Part shown: positions 47,639-57,891 of the stretch, piece by piece
How the letters are laid out: every line of letters starts with the position of its first letter
How positions within the stretch are numbered: position 1 is the stretch's first letter
DNA from: Paenibacillus sp. LHD-38
Lineage (GTDB): Bacteria; Bacillota; Bacilli; Paenibacillales; Paenibacillaceae
Reading direction: 5' to 3'
Length of the DNA: 64,000 nucleotides
Assembly: GCF_031157315.1 (NCBI RefSeq)
Contig: NZ_JAVIFU010000035.1
Span: forward strand, 1 to 64,000
Position numbers and translations under genes: made by a program
The notes under the pieces: generated by a model
Told to the model about the DNA's origin: nothing
The model's input: only the letters and a program-made list of their open reading frames with translations
Database searches by the model: none

Positions 47639-50600
47639 ATGGCAGGGGCAAAGAGAAGACATCTTGGTTTCCGATTGATCATCCTTTTTCTTTCGATTAC
47701 GTTGATCGGTACCTCGAATCTGTCGGATCGGACGGGCAGTGATCGAACCGCTCATGCCGAATCAGAGTCAACTGCAGGCATATCAGCCGATTTGAAAGAG
47801 AGCGAACCGCCTTCCCAGAAGGAGCCTTATTATTATGATGTGCGCAAGAAGCAGGAAATCAATAAGATTCCTTTCGGCAAAAATCAGATCGTTATCCAGG
47901 CTTCAGACTATTCGAGAAAGTCCGATGATGCAGAGGTAACAGCCGGTACGTACCAAGGTCAGTCCGATGTTCTCCTCTGGTCATCAGCGAAAGGCTGGGT
48001 GGAGTATGAAATTGAAGTCGAACAGGGCGGGTTGTACGGGATCGTCACTGATTATTTCCCACTTATGGATAATAACCGAAAAAAACGTCGTTCATCGATT
48101 CTGTCAGCGCAGGTAAATGGCGTTTATCCGTTCCGGGAAGCGCGCTCGATGTCGTTCGAACGGGAATTCCAAAACGAGCCTCCTAGGTTCGATGCCGACG
48201 GCAATCAGCTTCAATCCTCAATTGATGAAATCGAGGGATGGAAGTCGAAGCCGTTCCGCGATTCTGACGGGGCATACGCGCTTCCGCTGCTCTGGCATTT
48301 GCAGAAGGGCCGGAACACAATACGCATTCATGTTTCGCAGCAGCCTATGGCGATCAAATCGTTTACGATTAAACCTCCCGCCGCCGTTCCAGACTACGAG
48401 GAAGTGAAGAAGAGCTACCCTGCCGTGGCGTCAATGAGCAAAGAAAGCATCATTATTGAAGCGGAACAATTCATTAAAAAAAATTCGACCTCAATCCAAG
48501 CGCAGTATGACCGGGATGCGTTTACGACCCCGAGGTCTTTCAAAAAAAAATCATACAACACCTTGGGAGCCTGGGGCTGGTATAAAGGCGGCCATGCGGT
48601 CAGCTGGGAATTTGAAGTGCCTGAGGACGGGCTGTATAAGATCGGCATGCGCGCGAATCAAAATCTTCGGAAAAACTTGTCTGTTTCCAGAACGATTTAT
48701 ATCGATGGGGAAATACCGTTCAAAGAACTGCAATCGTATCAAATTCCGTATGCCTCCGGTTGGCGAGCGTATTCGATCGATAACAGCGACGGGCAGCCGC
48801 TCAAGTTCTATTTGAAGAAAGGGAAGCATTCCATCACGATGGAAGCCGGTTATGAGCCTTACATGCCGGTCATCACGAAAGTCGAACAAATGGTTGCCTC
48901 GCTGAAAGCAGTGTTGGATCAAATTAAATCCGCTACGGGAAACCGTCAAGACGATCAGTTTCGCGTATGGGATGTCGAGAAGGATATTCCCGGTGTCACG
49001 GACAGCTTGAGGCAAATAAAAGATCAGCTTAACGAACAGGTTGAGAAGCTGCGGGAAATCAATAAAGAAGTCGACATCGTTGCACAGACGTATCGCTCCA
49101 GCGCAAAGGATATTGAGGAGCTGCTTCATAAACCGGAGAAAATTCCTACCAGCCATTTGACACTGGGAGCCGTGCTTGAACAGCTGCAGGAGCAATACCG
49201 GAACTTTATGGATGCTCCACTGCAGATCGATAAGCTTTATGTTACGCCAGTAGAGTCTTCCTTCCCAAGAATGGAAGCCAATTTTTTCGAGAAAGCCAAA
49301 GGGATGTTCGCTACGCTGATGTACTCGTTCGAGGACCAAAACCAGCTTGTCGAGCAAAACGGCGACGTATTGAACGTCTGGATGATGATGGGAAGAGACT
49401 ATGTCGATGAACTGCAGGCGATAGCCGATGAGACGTTCACCCCGGAATATGGCGTGAAGGTAAAGGTGAACCTGGTTCAGTCGCCCGACTTGTTGATTCT
49501 TGCGAAAGCCTCGGGAATCTTGCCGGATGTCGCGCTTGGAATTCCGGGAGTCATGCCGTTTGAGATGGCGCTAAGAGGAGCTGCGTTGAATCTTCAAACA
49601 TTGCCCGGCGGCGATGAGTTGATCGCCAAGTATCATCCAGGCGCGATGCTGCCGTTCTTTTACAATGGGGGGTATTATGGTATTCCCGAAACGACCAGCT
49701 TCAAAGTGATGTTTTATCGAAAAGATATTCTAAAGGAGCTTAATCTGCAAGTACCGGATACATGGGATGACGTGTACAAGATGATTCCAACGCTGCTGCA
49801 AAAGCAGTACAATTTCCATGTTCCTCCAGAAGACTTCTCGGCGATGTTTTTCCAGAATGGCGCCGAAATTTATACGCCGGACGGGATGTCGACTGCGCTG
49901 AACAAACCGGAAGCTTTCGAGGCGTTTAAGAAATGGACGGATTTATTTAATATCCACGGACTCGAGCGGCAGGTGCAAAGTTTCTACAACCAGTTTAGAG
50001 TTGGAACGATGCCGATCGGCATCGCAGATTTCAATATGTACATGCAGCTGATGGTAGCTGCGCCGGATATTTTGAACGAATGGGCGATCGCACCGATTCC
50101 CGGAACGCGGCAGCCGGACGGATCAATAGTCAGATGGGCCGCGGGAAGCAATCCGACCAGCGCCATGCTGTTTAATGATACGCTGGAGCAAAAACGAGAC
50201 ATCGCTTGGAAATTTCTTCAGTGGTATCTTTCAGATGAAACGCAAACCGAATATGGATTGAATATGGAGCAGTTCCGCGGTGAAGCGTTCCGCTGGAATA
50301 CGGCGAACATACAGGCCTTTATCAATATGCCATGGAAGAAGGAAGATTTGAAGGTCATCCTCGAGCAGTGGAAATGGATGAAGGACGTCCCGAATGTACC
50401 GGGCGGCTATATGTCGGCCCGTGAGCTGGCCAATGCGTGGAATCGCGCGGTCGTACCGGACAGTCAAGCATTGGAGACGCCGCGAATCGCGCTGGAGAAA
50501 GGAATTAAAGCGATTACCCGCGAGCTTATCCGAAAACAGCAGGAGTTTCATTTCAGGGATGCAACCGGAAATGTAGTCAGAACGCTTGATCTGCCGCAGA

Positions 50601-50641
50601 TACTGGAGCCATGGAAAGGAGCGGATATCGATGTCGAATAA
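47639..50641 (+). CDS. giant multidomain extracellular solute-binding protein
   Basis: A 1000-residue secreted protein, more than twice the usual length of an ABC sugar-binding protein. A signal peptide ends at about residue 39 (AHA-ES) with no lipobox. Two successive carbohydrate-binding-like beta-sandwich modules follow: one at about 60-250 starting IVIQASDYS, and one at about 265-410 starting IIIEAEQF. A helical, coiled-coil-like region (about 420-540, SLRQIKDQLNEQVEKLREINKEVD) precedes a family 1 solute-binding domain (about 570-950, with DVALGIPGVMPFEMA, GIPETTSFKVMFYRKDIL, PDTWDDVYKMIP and ERQVQSFYNQFRVGTMPIGIADF). The start at 47639 is 8 nt after AGGAGG. It overlaps the permease start. 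Confidence 0.85.
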   Translation: MAGAKRRHLGFRLIILFLSITLIGTSNLSDRTGSDRTAHAESESTAGISADLKESEPPSQKEPYYYDVRKKQEINKIPFGKNQIVIQASDYSRKSDDAEVTAGTYQGQSDVLLWSSAKGWVEYEIEVEQGGLYGIVTDYFPLMDNNRKKRRSSILSAQVNGVYPFREARSMSFEREFQNEPPRFDADGNQLQSSIDEIEGWKSKPFRDSDGAYALPLLWHLQKGRNTIRIHVSQQPMAIKSFTIKPPAAVPDYEEVKKSYPAVASMSKESIIIEAEQFIKKNSTSIQAQYDRDAFTTPRSFKKKSYNTLGAWGWYKGGHAVSWEFEVPEDGLYKIGMRANQNLRKNLSVSRTIYIDGEIPFKELQSYQIPYASGWRAYSIDNSDGQPLKFYLKKGKHSITMEAGYEPYMPVITKVEQMVASLKAVLDQIKSATGNRQDDQFRVWDVEKDIPGVTDSLRQIKDQLNEQVEKLREINKEVDIVAQTYRSSAKDIEELLHKPEKIPTSHLTLGAVLEQLQEQYRNFMDAPLQIDKLYVTPVESSFPRMEANFFEKAKGMFATLMYSFEDQNQLVEQNGDVLNVWMMMGRDYVDELQAIADETFTPEYGVKVKVNLVQSPDLLILAKASGILPDVALGIPGVMPFEMALRGAALNLQTLPGGDELIAKYHPGAMLPFFYNGGYYGIPETTSFKVMFYRKDILKELNLQVPDTWDDVYKMIPTLLQKQYNFHVPPEDFSAMFFQNGAEIYTPDGMSTALNKPEAFEAFKKWTDLFNIHGLERQVQSFYNQFRVGTMPIGIADFNMYMQLMVAAPDILNEWAIAPIPGTRQPDGSIVRWAAGSNPTSAMLFNDTLEQKRDIAWKFLQWYLSDETQTEYGLNMEQFRGEAFRWNTANIQAFINMPWKKEDLKVILEQWKWMKDVPNVPGGYMSARELANAWNRAVVPDSQALETPRIALEKGIKAITRELIRKQQEFHFRDATGNVVRTLDLPQILEPWKGADIDVE

Positions 50642-51617
50642 TATGCAAATCCGTTCCCGGCGAAACACCGATACTTCTGTCGGAAAAGGAAGCAAAATTA
50701 CGCGAAAAATGATGGGCTTAGCGGCTGAGATTTGGAAAAGCCGTCTGTCCTACCTGTTTATCGCTCCGTTTTATGTGATGTTTGTATTATTCATTCTTAT
50801 ACCGATTGTTGCCGGCGTGCTGTTAGGCTTCACTTACTTCAATGCCATTCAGTTCCCTACATGGGTTGGGTGGATGAATTATCAAAACTTGTTTTCCCAA
50901 GATGTCATATTTCTACAGCATGTAGTGCCCAATTCTTTTAAGTTTGCCTTATTTGTCGGACCACTAGGCTATATTTGTGCCTTCTTCCTAGCCTGGTTGA
51001 TCGCGCAGCTTCCAGGTACGATGCGGACCGGATATGCGCTCGCCATTTATGCGCCGTCTTTAACGGCAGGAATCGCGATGACCGTCGTATGGCAAGTCAT
51101 GTTTACGGGAGATCGGACCGGCTATTTGAACAGTTTTCTGTTGAAGTGGGGAATTATTGAGAAACCGGTCCTCTTCGTGCAAGACAGCGGGTTTTTGATG
51201 AATGTTATGATTATCGTCTCGATTTGGGCAAGTATGGGGATCGGGTTTCTGGCCATCCTGGCAGGCATATTGAACGTCGACAAACAAATGTACGAAGCTG
51301 GACGAATTGACGGCATATCGAGCAGATTGCAGGAAATTTGGTACATCACCGTGCCGCTAATGAAGCCGCAGATGATGTTTGCCGCCATTATGTCGATCGT
51401 TTATACGCTGAAATCGGGTGCCATTGGAACCCAGCTGTCAGGCGTTAATCCGACCCCTGACTATGCCGGACAGCTTATGATCAACCATATCGATGATTAC
51501 GGTTTTATCCGTTATGAGCTTGGCTACGCCAGCGCCATTTCGGTCGTGCTGCTGGTGGTATGTTATGTATTAAGCCGTCTGTTCGGCTATTTGTTCGCTC
51601 CTAAGGAGGGGGAATAA
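50631..51617 (+). CDS. ABC sugar transporter permease (MalF-like)
   Basis: A 328-residue permease with six membrane helices and the BPD_transp_1 EAA loop (YEAGRIDGISSRLQEIWYIT). A basic N-terminal extension of about 45 residues precedes the first helix. The ATG lies within the end of the binding-protein gene, 9 nt after AGGAG. It pairs with the permease at 51617. Confidence 0.9.
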   Translation: MSNNMQIRSRRNTDTSVGKGSKITRKMMGLAAEIWKSRLSYLFIAPFYVMFVLFILIPIVAGVLLGFTYFNAIQFPTWVGWMNYQNLFSQDVIFLQHVVPNSFKFALFVGPLGYICAFFLAWLIAQLPGTMRTGYALAIYAPSLTAGIAMTVVWQVMFTGDRTGYLNSFLLKWGIIEKPVLFVQDSGFLMNVMIIVSIWASMGIGFLAILAGILNVDKQMYEAGRIDGISSRLQEIWYITVPLMKPQMMFAAIMSIVYTLKSGAIGTQLSGVNPTPDYAGQLMINHIDDYGFIRYELGYASAISVVLLVVCYVLSRLFGYLFAPKEGE

Positions 51618-52528
51618 TGCGCGAAATCAACAATAAAATGCTGCAGCGCCTTTACTGGAAGCGGAAAGAATGGATGCATTCCGTCAAAAGATTCGACCGT
51701 ACGCAGCAGTTCATCGTTTTGTTTCTGACGCTCCTCTCTGTCTTCATGCTTCTGCCGATCGTGTATATCTTTAATCACGCCTTTAAGCCGTTGCATGAAT
51801 TATTTCAGTTTCCGCCTACATTTATCGTGCGGAATCCGACGTTCCAGAACTTTATCGAGCTGCTTTCGCTTACGCAAAGCACGTCAGTACCCGCATCGCG
51901 GTATATGCTCAACAGTATTATCGTCACATTCCTCGCTACGGTCGGAATGGTCGCGACAGGCGCCGTGTGCGCGTATGCCTTATCGAAACATCGATTTCCC
52001 GGCTCGAAGCTCATATTCGGCTCGATCATAGCCTCGCTCTTGTTTGCCCCGGAGACGATCGCGATTCCCCGGTACGTTATCGTGCAAAGCCTGGGTATTA
52101 TGAACAGTTATTTCGGGCATGTATTACCGATGATCGCGATGCCGGTCGGTGTCTTTCTAATTAAACAGTTTATCGATCAAGTCCCGAATGAAATGATCGA
52201 GGCAGCCAAAATTGACGGCACGACCGAATTCGGCATTTTCATGCGGATTGTCATCCCGATGGTAATGCCTGCGATCGCGACGATCACGATTTTAGCGTTT
52301 CAGAACGCGTGGGGGAATGCGGAGACGTCAACATTATTTATGCAGGAAGATGCCATGAAGACGCTGCCCTTCTATATGGGTACGCTAACCTCAAATTTGG
52401 CAAACTCGGTTGCCAGACAAGGAGCGGCAGCGGCAGGCGCATTAATTATGTTTTTGCCTTCATTGATCATATTTTTGCTGTCCCAGCGGAAAGTCATCTC
52501 CACAATGGCGCATTCGGGAATCAAGTAA
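51617..52528 (+). CDS. ABC sugar transporter permease (MalG-like)
   Basis: A 303-residue permease with six helices and the EAA loop (NEMIEAAKIDGTTEFGIFMRIVIP). The start overlaps the previous stop by 1 bp (TAATG). With 50631 it forms the first permease pair of the cluster. Confidence 0.9.
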   Translation: MREINNKMLQRLYWKRKEWMHSVKRFDRTQQFIVLFLTLLSVFMLLPIVYIFNHAFKPLHELFQFPPTFIVRNPTFQNFIELLSLTQSTSVPASRYMLNSIIVTFLATVGMVATGAVCAYALSKHRFPGSKLIFGSIIASLLFAPETIAIPRYVIVQSLGIMNSYFGHVLPMIAMPVGVFLIKQFIDQVPNEMIEAAKIDGTTEFGIFMRIVIPMVMPAIATITILAFQNAWGNAETSTLFMQEDAMKTLPFYMGTLTSNLANSVARQGAAAAGALIMFLPSLIIFLLSQRKVISTMAHSGIK

Positions 52529-52578
52529 TGAAGGAAGCAATCGATCGCTGGGCTTGGCGGGATAACGGAGGTTAAACG

Positions 52579-54681
52579 ATGAAACTAAATCTAAGCAAAT
52601 GGATGATAGGCTTGGGGCTCGTTTGCTTGATTTCAATTGCATTCATACCGGCGAAGGCAAACGCGGATGCGCCTTATAGAACGTTCTTCGAGGATAGTAA
52701 CGGCCGGGGTATTCCTACGCGGCCGGCTTATATCCCGGCCGGGGTTGTCGCGAAGGATATCTATGTCGATAACGGCAATGGCGAGATGGTTTATTCGCCG
52801 CTCAAAAGACCGCAGGACATCTTTATTGACAGGAACGATCACATTTACATCGCAGATACGGATAACGACCGAGTTGTTCATTTTTCCGCAGATGGGATAT
52901 TCATGCAGGAGATTAAAGTGCCGGAAAGTCCTTTGAAGAGCCCGCAAGGTGTTTTTGCAGCGGATAATGGGGATATCTATATCGCCGATACGGGCAATAA
53001 GCGTGTCGTCAAGCTTAATAAGAAGCTGCAGCTTCAACTAGAGTTTACGCGTCCGCAGTCAAGTTTGGTTAATGAGTCCTTCATTTACGAACCCACGAAT
53101 TTGGTTGTCGACAGCAGAGGTTTTGTTTATGTCGTCTCCAAAGGAAGCTATCAGGGCGTTATCCAATTCGAGCCGAGCGGCCAATTTTTCGGATTTTTCG
53201 GAGCGAATGCAACGGAAGTTAAAATGATGGATATGGTTCGAAAGTTGCTATATACCAAGGAGCAGCTTAGCAAACAGGTGAGACTGCTGCCGCCTATTAT
53301 CCGAAATATTGATATTGACCGGCAGGGCTTCATTTATACGGTATCCGGTTCATCGAAGGAACAAGTGAAAAAGCTGAATATCCGGAGTGAAAATGTATGG
53401 AAGGAATTGAGTTTCGGCGAGAAGATCGCATACACGCCGGAAGAAAGAGACAAAGAGGTGCAGCTATCCGATCTTTCGGTCGATGCTAACGGGAACATGA
53501 CGGTAATCGACAAAAATTTAAACGTGGTGTCTCAATACGATGCCAGCGGAAAACTGCAGTTTTTTTGGAAAAGCCCGCCTTCCTCCACGGCCATTATGGG
53601 ACTGAATCAAAGCCCCGTTGCCGTAGCAACGAACTCGCGTAATGAGCTGTTTTTTTTGGACGATGCTTTAAATCTGGTGCAGAAATTAAAACCGACGCCG
53701 CTCGGAGCCGCAATCCATGAAGCGTTTATGCTTTCGCAAGGCGGCAAATACAAGGAGAGCGAGCAAAACTGGGAAAAGGTGACCAAACTTAATGCGCTCT
53801 TCTCGCCAGCCTATTATGGAATGGCGCAAGCGGCTTTTAACGAAGGCGATTATGAGCAAGCGAAAGACTTATATAAGCTTGCCGGGCATGGTCAAGGTTA
53901 TTCGGATAGTTATTGGCAGCTTCGATTGATATGGTTTCAAAAGCATTTCTCCCTGATCGCCAACAGCCTGGTCATTTCACTCGTCGTATTTTTCATCGCG
54001 GTGAGATTGAATCGAAAATACAAGTTCGCCCTGCCTTCCGGCCTTCGCTTTAAATGGCTGCGGCAAACGTTGACCAGACAGCTTAAGCATGCGTTCTACA
54101 TCTTGAAGCATCCGCTCGAAGGATTCAGCGATCTCCGGTTTTTGAACAGCGGCGGCTATTTAAGCGCATTTGTGCTGCTTGGCTCCACTGTGCTGGTTCT
54201 CCTTGTCAAAACGTACTATACCGGGTTTTCATTCAATCCGAAACCGCCTGCTGATATTAACGGAAGTTTCATCATGACGGGGTTTTTGGTTTCCTGGACG
54301 TCTTGGGTCGTTTGCAACTACTTGATCGGTACGATCCAACAAGGCGAGGCTCGCTTTAAAGACGTGTTTGTAGGGAGCTCCTATGCGCTATTCCCATTTG
54401 TATTGCTTGGGCTTCCATTGGCGCTCGTCTCCAACGTGCTTACGCTGAGTGAAGGCTCGATCTATCAGGCTATCGAGTGGGGCATTTTAATTTGGTGCGG
54501 AATGCTCTTCTTCTGGAAAATTCAATCCTTGCAAAATTATAGCGTCGGCGAAACGACCGTCAATATCCTGCTGACGCTGCTTGCGATGATCATTTTATGG
54601 GTGCTGATCTTTATCGTATTCGGACTCGCTTCGGAGCTTGTCGGCTTCATCTACACGATTTATCAGGAGGTGTCGAAGTGA
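52579..54681 (+). CDS. NHL-repeat, TPR and Yip1-domain membrane protein
   Basis: A 700-residue fusion. A signal peptide (about 1-30) is followed by an NHL beta-propeller facing outward (about 60-380, with repeats such as RPQDIFIDRNDHIYIADTDN and SPQGVFAADNGDIYIADTGN). A short TPR-like stretch comes next (about 385-440, YYGMAQAAFNEGDYEQAKDLYKLAG), then a membrane helix near 460 and a five-helix Yip1 domain (about 520-700). NHL propellers often bind proteins or sugars. The ORF ends by overlapping the next start (GTGA). It is found inside the ABC cluster, so a role in surface glycan handling is inferred. The function is unknown. Confidence 0.8.
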   Translation: MKLNLSKWMIGLGLVCLISIAFIPAKANADAPYRTFFEDSNGRGIPTRPAYIPAGVVAKDIYVDNGNGEMVYSPLKRPQDIFIDRNDHIYIADTDNDRVVHFSADGIFMQEIKVPESPLKSPQGVFAADNGDIYIADTGNKRVVKLNKKLQLQLEFTRPQSSLVNESFIYEPTNLVVDSRGFVYVVSKGSYQGVIQFEPSGQFFGFFGANATEVKMMDMVRKLLYTKEQLSKQVRLLPPIIRNIDIDRQGFIYTVSGSSKEQVKKLNIRSENVWKELSFGEKIAYTPEERDKEVQLSDLSVDANGNMTVIDKNLNVVSQYDASGKLQFFWKSPPSSTAIMGLNQSPVAVATNSRNELFFLDDALNLVQKLKPTPLGAAIHEAFMLSQGGKYKESEQNWEKVTKLNALFSPAYYGMAQAAFNEGDYEQAKDLYKLAGHGQGYSDSYWQLRLIWFQKHFSLIANSLVISLVVFFIAVRLNRKYKFALPSGLRFKWLRQTLTRQLKHAFYILKHPLEGFSDLRFLNSGGYLSAFVLLGSTVLVLLVKTYYTGFSFNPKPPADINGSFIMTGFLVSWTSWVVCNYLIGTIQQGEARFKDVFVGSSYALFPFVLLGLPLALVSNVLTLSEGSIYQAIEWGILIWCGMLFFWKIQSLQNYSVGETTVNILLTLLAMIILWVLIFIVFGLASELVGFIYTIYQEVSK

Positions 54682-56999
54682 AACGATTTTTCCTCTCAAA
54701 ACGGGGGCTCATGACGGTAGCGGCTTGCATCGTTTCAATTGCCGCTTTGGCAATCTTCGCTATTGCCGTGCCTCTTGCGAATAAACAACAGGATGAAGAG
54801 GAGATTCCGGTTCAAGCAGCGGAAGCTAAGGAGACTACAGGAGCCTCCGCGGTCGTCAAACCGACAGCTCCTAATCTCGATAAGGGAGAATATAAACAAA
54901 TTGCGGTAAGCAAATATTTGACGCTAAAGGCGAATTCGGTTACCGGCCATTTTACAGTTACCGATAAGCGAACGGGGCATGTATGGAAATCGTTCCCGGA
55001 TGAGAAAGGCTACAACGAGAAGGAAAACCAGGGGAAATGGAAAGCCAATCTGGAATCTCCGCTCCTGTACAGTTACGTGGAATTTAACGTCAGGAAGGAT
55101 TTGGCAAAGGAAGAAAATTTCAAGGATGGGAAAGGTATCGTCTCCAAATTCGAAACGACCGGTCAAGGCTTTAAGATACAGTACGAGATTCCAGGTCTTG
55201 GCTTTGTGATTCCGGCCGAAGTGCGTCTAGGCGACGACTATGTAGAGACCAAAATTTTGCAGGACGGATTGAAAGACGAAAGAGTATTCACAGAGGAAGA
55301 GTTAAAAACCAAAAAGGACAATGAAGCCAGGCTTGTCTCCGTGCGGCTGTTTCCATTTCTGGGAGCGCAAACCTCTGAAGAGGAGAACGGATATTTGTTC
55401 CTGCCTGATGGCTCCGGTGCAATTGTCGAGTTCAAGAAGGACCGCGGCGGCACGAACAATTACTATAGTGAACGAGTCTATGGCGCAGATTGGGCGTACA
55501 GCGCCAACACGGTCTTCTCCATCCGAAAGCCGGTCAGAATGCCCGTCTTTGGCATTAAATCCGGTAATCAGGCCATGATCGGGGTCATTCATGACGGCTC
55601 GGAATATGCGAACGTGGTAGCGGCTCCTTCCAAAACCTTCAGCCAATATAACTGGGTTACAGCAGAGCAAAACTTCAGGTTTATGTATTACCAATATACG
55701 AATACGAAAAAAACGGCAGGATATGTTTCCTACACCAAAGATATAACGGCGTCGGACCGTTCCGTTCGCTATTATTTGATCGATCAGAAGAATGACGATT
55801 ATGTCCAAATGGCTGCTCGGTATAGACAATATTTGATCGAAGAGATCGGAATGCGGCCGCTTCAGGTGAACGATAACAAGCTTGGGCTGCAGCTGCATTT
55901 GCTTGGCGCTGATTCGGAACGTGGATTTCTATGGGACTCCTATCTGCCGCTTACGACGACCCGCCAAGCGCAAGAAATCGTTCAGGAATTGAATACAATC
56001 GGCGTCGATAAGATGTCCATCACCTACTCAGGCTGGCAAAGAAAAGGGTTTAGTCAATACGGCGGCAGCTTTCCTCTGTCAAGCAAGCTGGGCGGAAATG
56101 GCGGTATGAAGCAATTCGTCGATTTTGCTCATGCGAAGGGCTACGAAGTTTACTTTGATGCGTCATCCTATTCCTTCAACAATACCGGAAAAGACGGATT
56201 TCGAAGGAACAGGGACGGGCTGCGCGATATCGGAGCCTCGGTAATGGATTATTATACGCGCGGTAGTGATAAGAAGAAAACATTCGTCAGTCCCAGGTTC
56301 GCGGAGAAGGTCATCGAGGACGAATTGAGCAATGCGCAAGCCATGCATGTTGACGGGTATGTGTTCGGCCAAGGAATAGGCGCCCTTCTGAATACGGACT
56401 TCAATGAGAATTATGCCGCAACAAGAGAAGAGACAAAGAACATTCAGCAGCGCATATTCGAAACGACGAAAAATACGCTCGGCCATGTTCAAGTCGAGGA
56501 CGGTAATGTATACACCCTGAAATATGTTAACCACGTACAAGGGCTGGACGACGAAATTTCCAACGATCTGTTCGTCGATCGCGGGGTTCCGTTCTCTCAA
56601 ATCGCTTTGCACGGGCTCGTCACGTATTCTGCCGATTTCGCAAACGACAGCGACGATTATGAGACAACCTTCTTGAAAGGGATCGAATATGGAGCTGTGC
56701 CGTCATTCATCGCTACGTATGCGAAATCGCAGCAATTGCTAAAAACGAGATCGCTCGGACAGTTTTACAGCACTTATTACAAAGATTGGCTGCAGGAGAT
56801 GGCCATTCAATACGAACGGTATAATAAAGCGCTGGGGGATGTCCAAGATCAATTTATTACGGGTCATCGCTCGTTAGCGGACGGTGTCTTCGAAACTTCC
56901 TATGCGGGAGGCAAACGAATTGTAGTCAATTATAATGCAGAACCGTATGCAGGAAACGGATGGATTGTAAAGCCGAAAGACTTTGCCGTCGTCAAGTAG
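54678..56999 (+). CDS. DUF5696 membrane-anchored surface protein
   Basis: A 773-residue protein with an N-terminal anchor (GLMTVAACIVSIAALAIFAIAV) and a large extracytoplasmic part. A beta-rich N-terminal region (about 70-330, LKANSVTGHFTVTDKRTGHVW) precedes a barrel-like region (about 420-700). The latter shows LQLHLLGADSERGF, MSITYSGWQRKGFSQYGG, GYEVYFDASSYSFNN and VDGYVFGQGIGALL, which look like the strand ends of a glycosidase-type TIM barrel. It matches DUF5696, a family known to me mainly from Paenibacillus sugar clusters. The start is GTG at 54678 after AGGAGGTG, overlapping the Yip1 gene's stop. Enzymatic activity is an inference. Confidence 0.8.
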   Translation: MKRFFLSKRGLMTVAACIVSIAALAIFAIAVPLANKQQDEEEIPVQAAEAKETTGASAVVKPTAPNLDKGEYKQIAVSKYLTLKANSVTGHFTVTDKRTGHVWKSFPDEKGYNEKENQGKWKANLESPLLYSYVEFNVRKDLAKEENFKDGKGIVSKFETTGQGFKIQYEIPGLGFVIPAEVRLGDDYVETKILQDGLKDERVFTEEELKTKKDNEARLVSVRLFPFLGAQTSEEENGYLFLPDGSGAIVEFKKDRGGTNNYYSERVYGADWAYSANTVFSIRKPVRMPVFGIKSGNQAMIGVIHDGSEYANVVAAPSKTFSQYNWVTAEQNFRFMYYQYTNTKKTAGYVSYTKDITASDRSVRYYLIDQKNDDYVQMAARYRQYLIEEIGMRPLQVNDNKLGLQLHLLGADSERGFLWDSYLPLTTTRQAQEIVQELNTIGVDKMSITYSGWQRKGFSQYGGSFPLSSKLGGNGGMKQFVDFAHAKGYEVYFDASSYSFNNTGKDGFRRNRDGLRDIGASVMDYYTRGSDKKKTFVSPRFAEKVIEDELSNAQAMHVDGYVFGQGIGALLNTDFNENYAATREETKNIQQRIFETTKNTLGHVQVEDGNVYTLKYVNHVQGLDDEISNDLFVDRGVPFSQIALHGLVTYSADFANDSDDYETTFLKGIEYGAVPSFIATYAKSQQLLKTRSLGQFYSTYYKDWLQEMAIQYERYNKALGDVQDQFITGHRSLADGVFETSYAGGKRIVVNYNAEPYAGNGWIVKPKDFAVVK

Positions 57000-57009
57000 G
57001 GGGGATAGA

Positions 57010-57870
57010 GTGGCTAAAAAACGGGTTATGACAACGAAGGTTTACAGTCGATTGGAAGGCATGCTGTTTATGGCTCCATGGCTGCTCGGTTTCATGATCT
57101 TCATGGCGTTTCCGCTTATATTCTCTCTGTATATGAGCTTCAACAATGTGAAGGTGCTTCCGACCGGGATGAGATACGAATTAGTAGGCGTTCAATTTTA
57201 TAAAACGATCTTGATGGGGAGCGCCGAGTTTTACGATCAACTCATCCCTTTTTTACAGGAAGTCGTTATCATGGTTCCGGTTATCGTTATTTTTTCTTTG
57301 CTAATCGCCATTTTTCTAAATCAAAAGCTTAAGGGACGGTTTATGTTCCGCGCCATCTTCTTTCTTCCCGTCATTTTCTCGACAGGCGCTGTTCTGCAGC
57401 AATTTATGGACCAGGAAGAAAGCGGACTCGGCTTCATGAAGAGCGAAATGATTGGCGGCTTTATGGATGCCTATATCGGGGGAAGCCCATGGGGCAAACC
57501 GGTACTTGCCGTTCTTGAACACTTTGTGTTGGTGTTATGGTATTCAGGCGTGCAAATCGTAGTGTTTTTGGCGGGACGCCAGACGATTCCCGCTTCCGCC
57601 TACGAATCCGCCAGAATTGACGGAGCCTCGCCGTGGGAGGTGTTTTGGAAGATTACGCTTCCGGCCATGTCTCCATTCATTTTACTTAATATCATTTATA
57701 CCGTTGTCGATATGTTTACGTTCCCGTCCAATCCGGTCATTACGTTGATCGGCACCGGTAATTACGGGTACAGCAGCGCGCTTGCCTGGATTTATTTTGT
57801 CATTGTTCTCGTGTTCCTCGCCATCGTTCTCCTCATCTACAGCAGGGTGAACAGACAGCAGCGAATGTGA
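57010..57870 (+). CDS. ABC sugar transporter permease (second pair, MalF-like)
   Basis: A 286-residue permease with six helices and the EAA loop (YESARIDGASPWEVFWKITLP). The start is GTG at 57010 behind AGGGGGG. With 57892 it forms the second permease pair in the cluster. Confidence 0.9.
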   Translation: MAKKRVMTTKVYSRLEGMLFMAPWLLGFMIFMAFPLIFSLYMSFNNVKVLPTGMRYELVGVQFYKTILMGSAEFYDQLIPFLQEVVIMVPVIVIFSLLIAIFLNQKLKGRFMFRAIFFLPVIFSTGAVLQQFMDQEESGLGFMKSEMIGGFMDAYIGGSPWGKPVLAVLEHFVLVLWYSGVQIVVFLAGRQTIPASAYESARIDGASPWEVFWKITLPAMSPFILLNIIYTVVDMFTFPSNPVITLIGTGNYGYSSALAWIYFVIVLVFLAIVLLIYSRVNRQQRM

Positions 57871-57891
57871 TTATAAAAGGGGGGTGCAAGC

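Noticed and set aside
48551..49357. 268-codon open frame on the minus strand inside the giant binding-protein gene
   Set aside because: It is antisense to a well-supported protein, shows no domain, no ribosome site and an irregular composition. It is an antisense shadow of the codon pattern.
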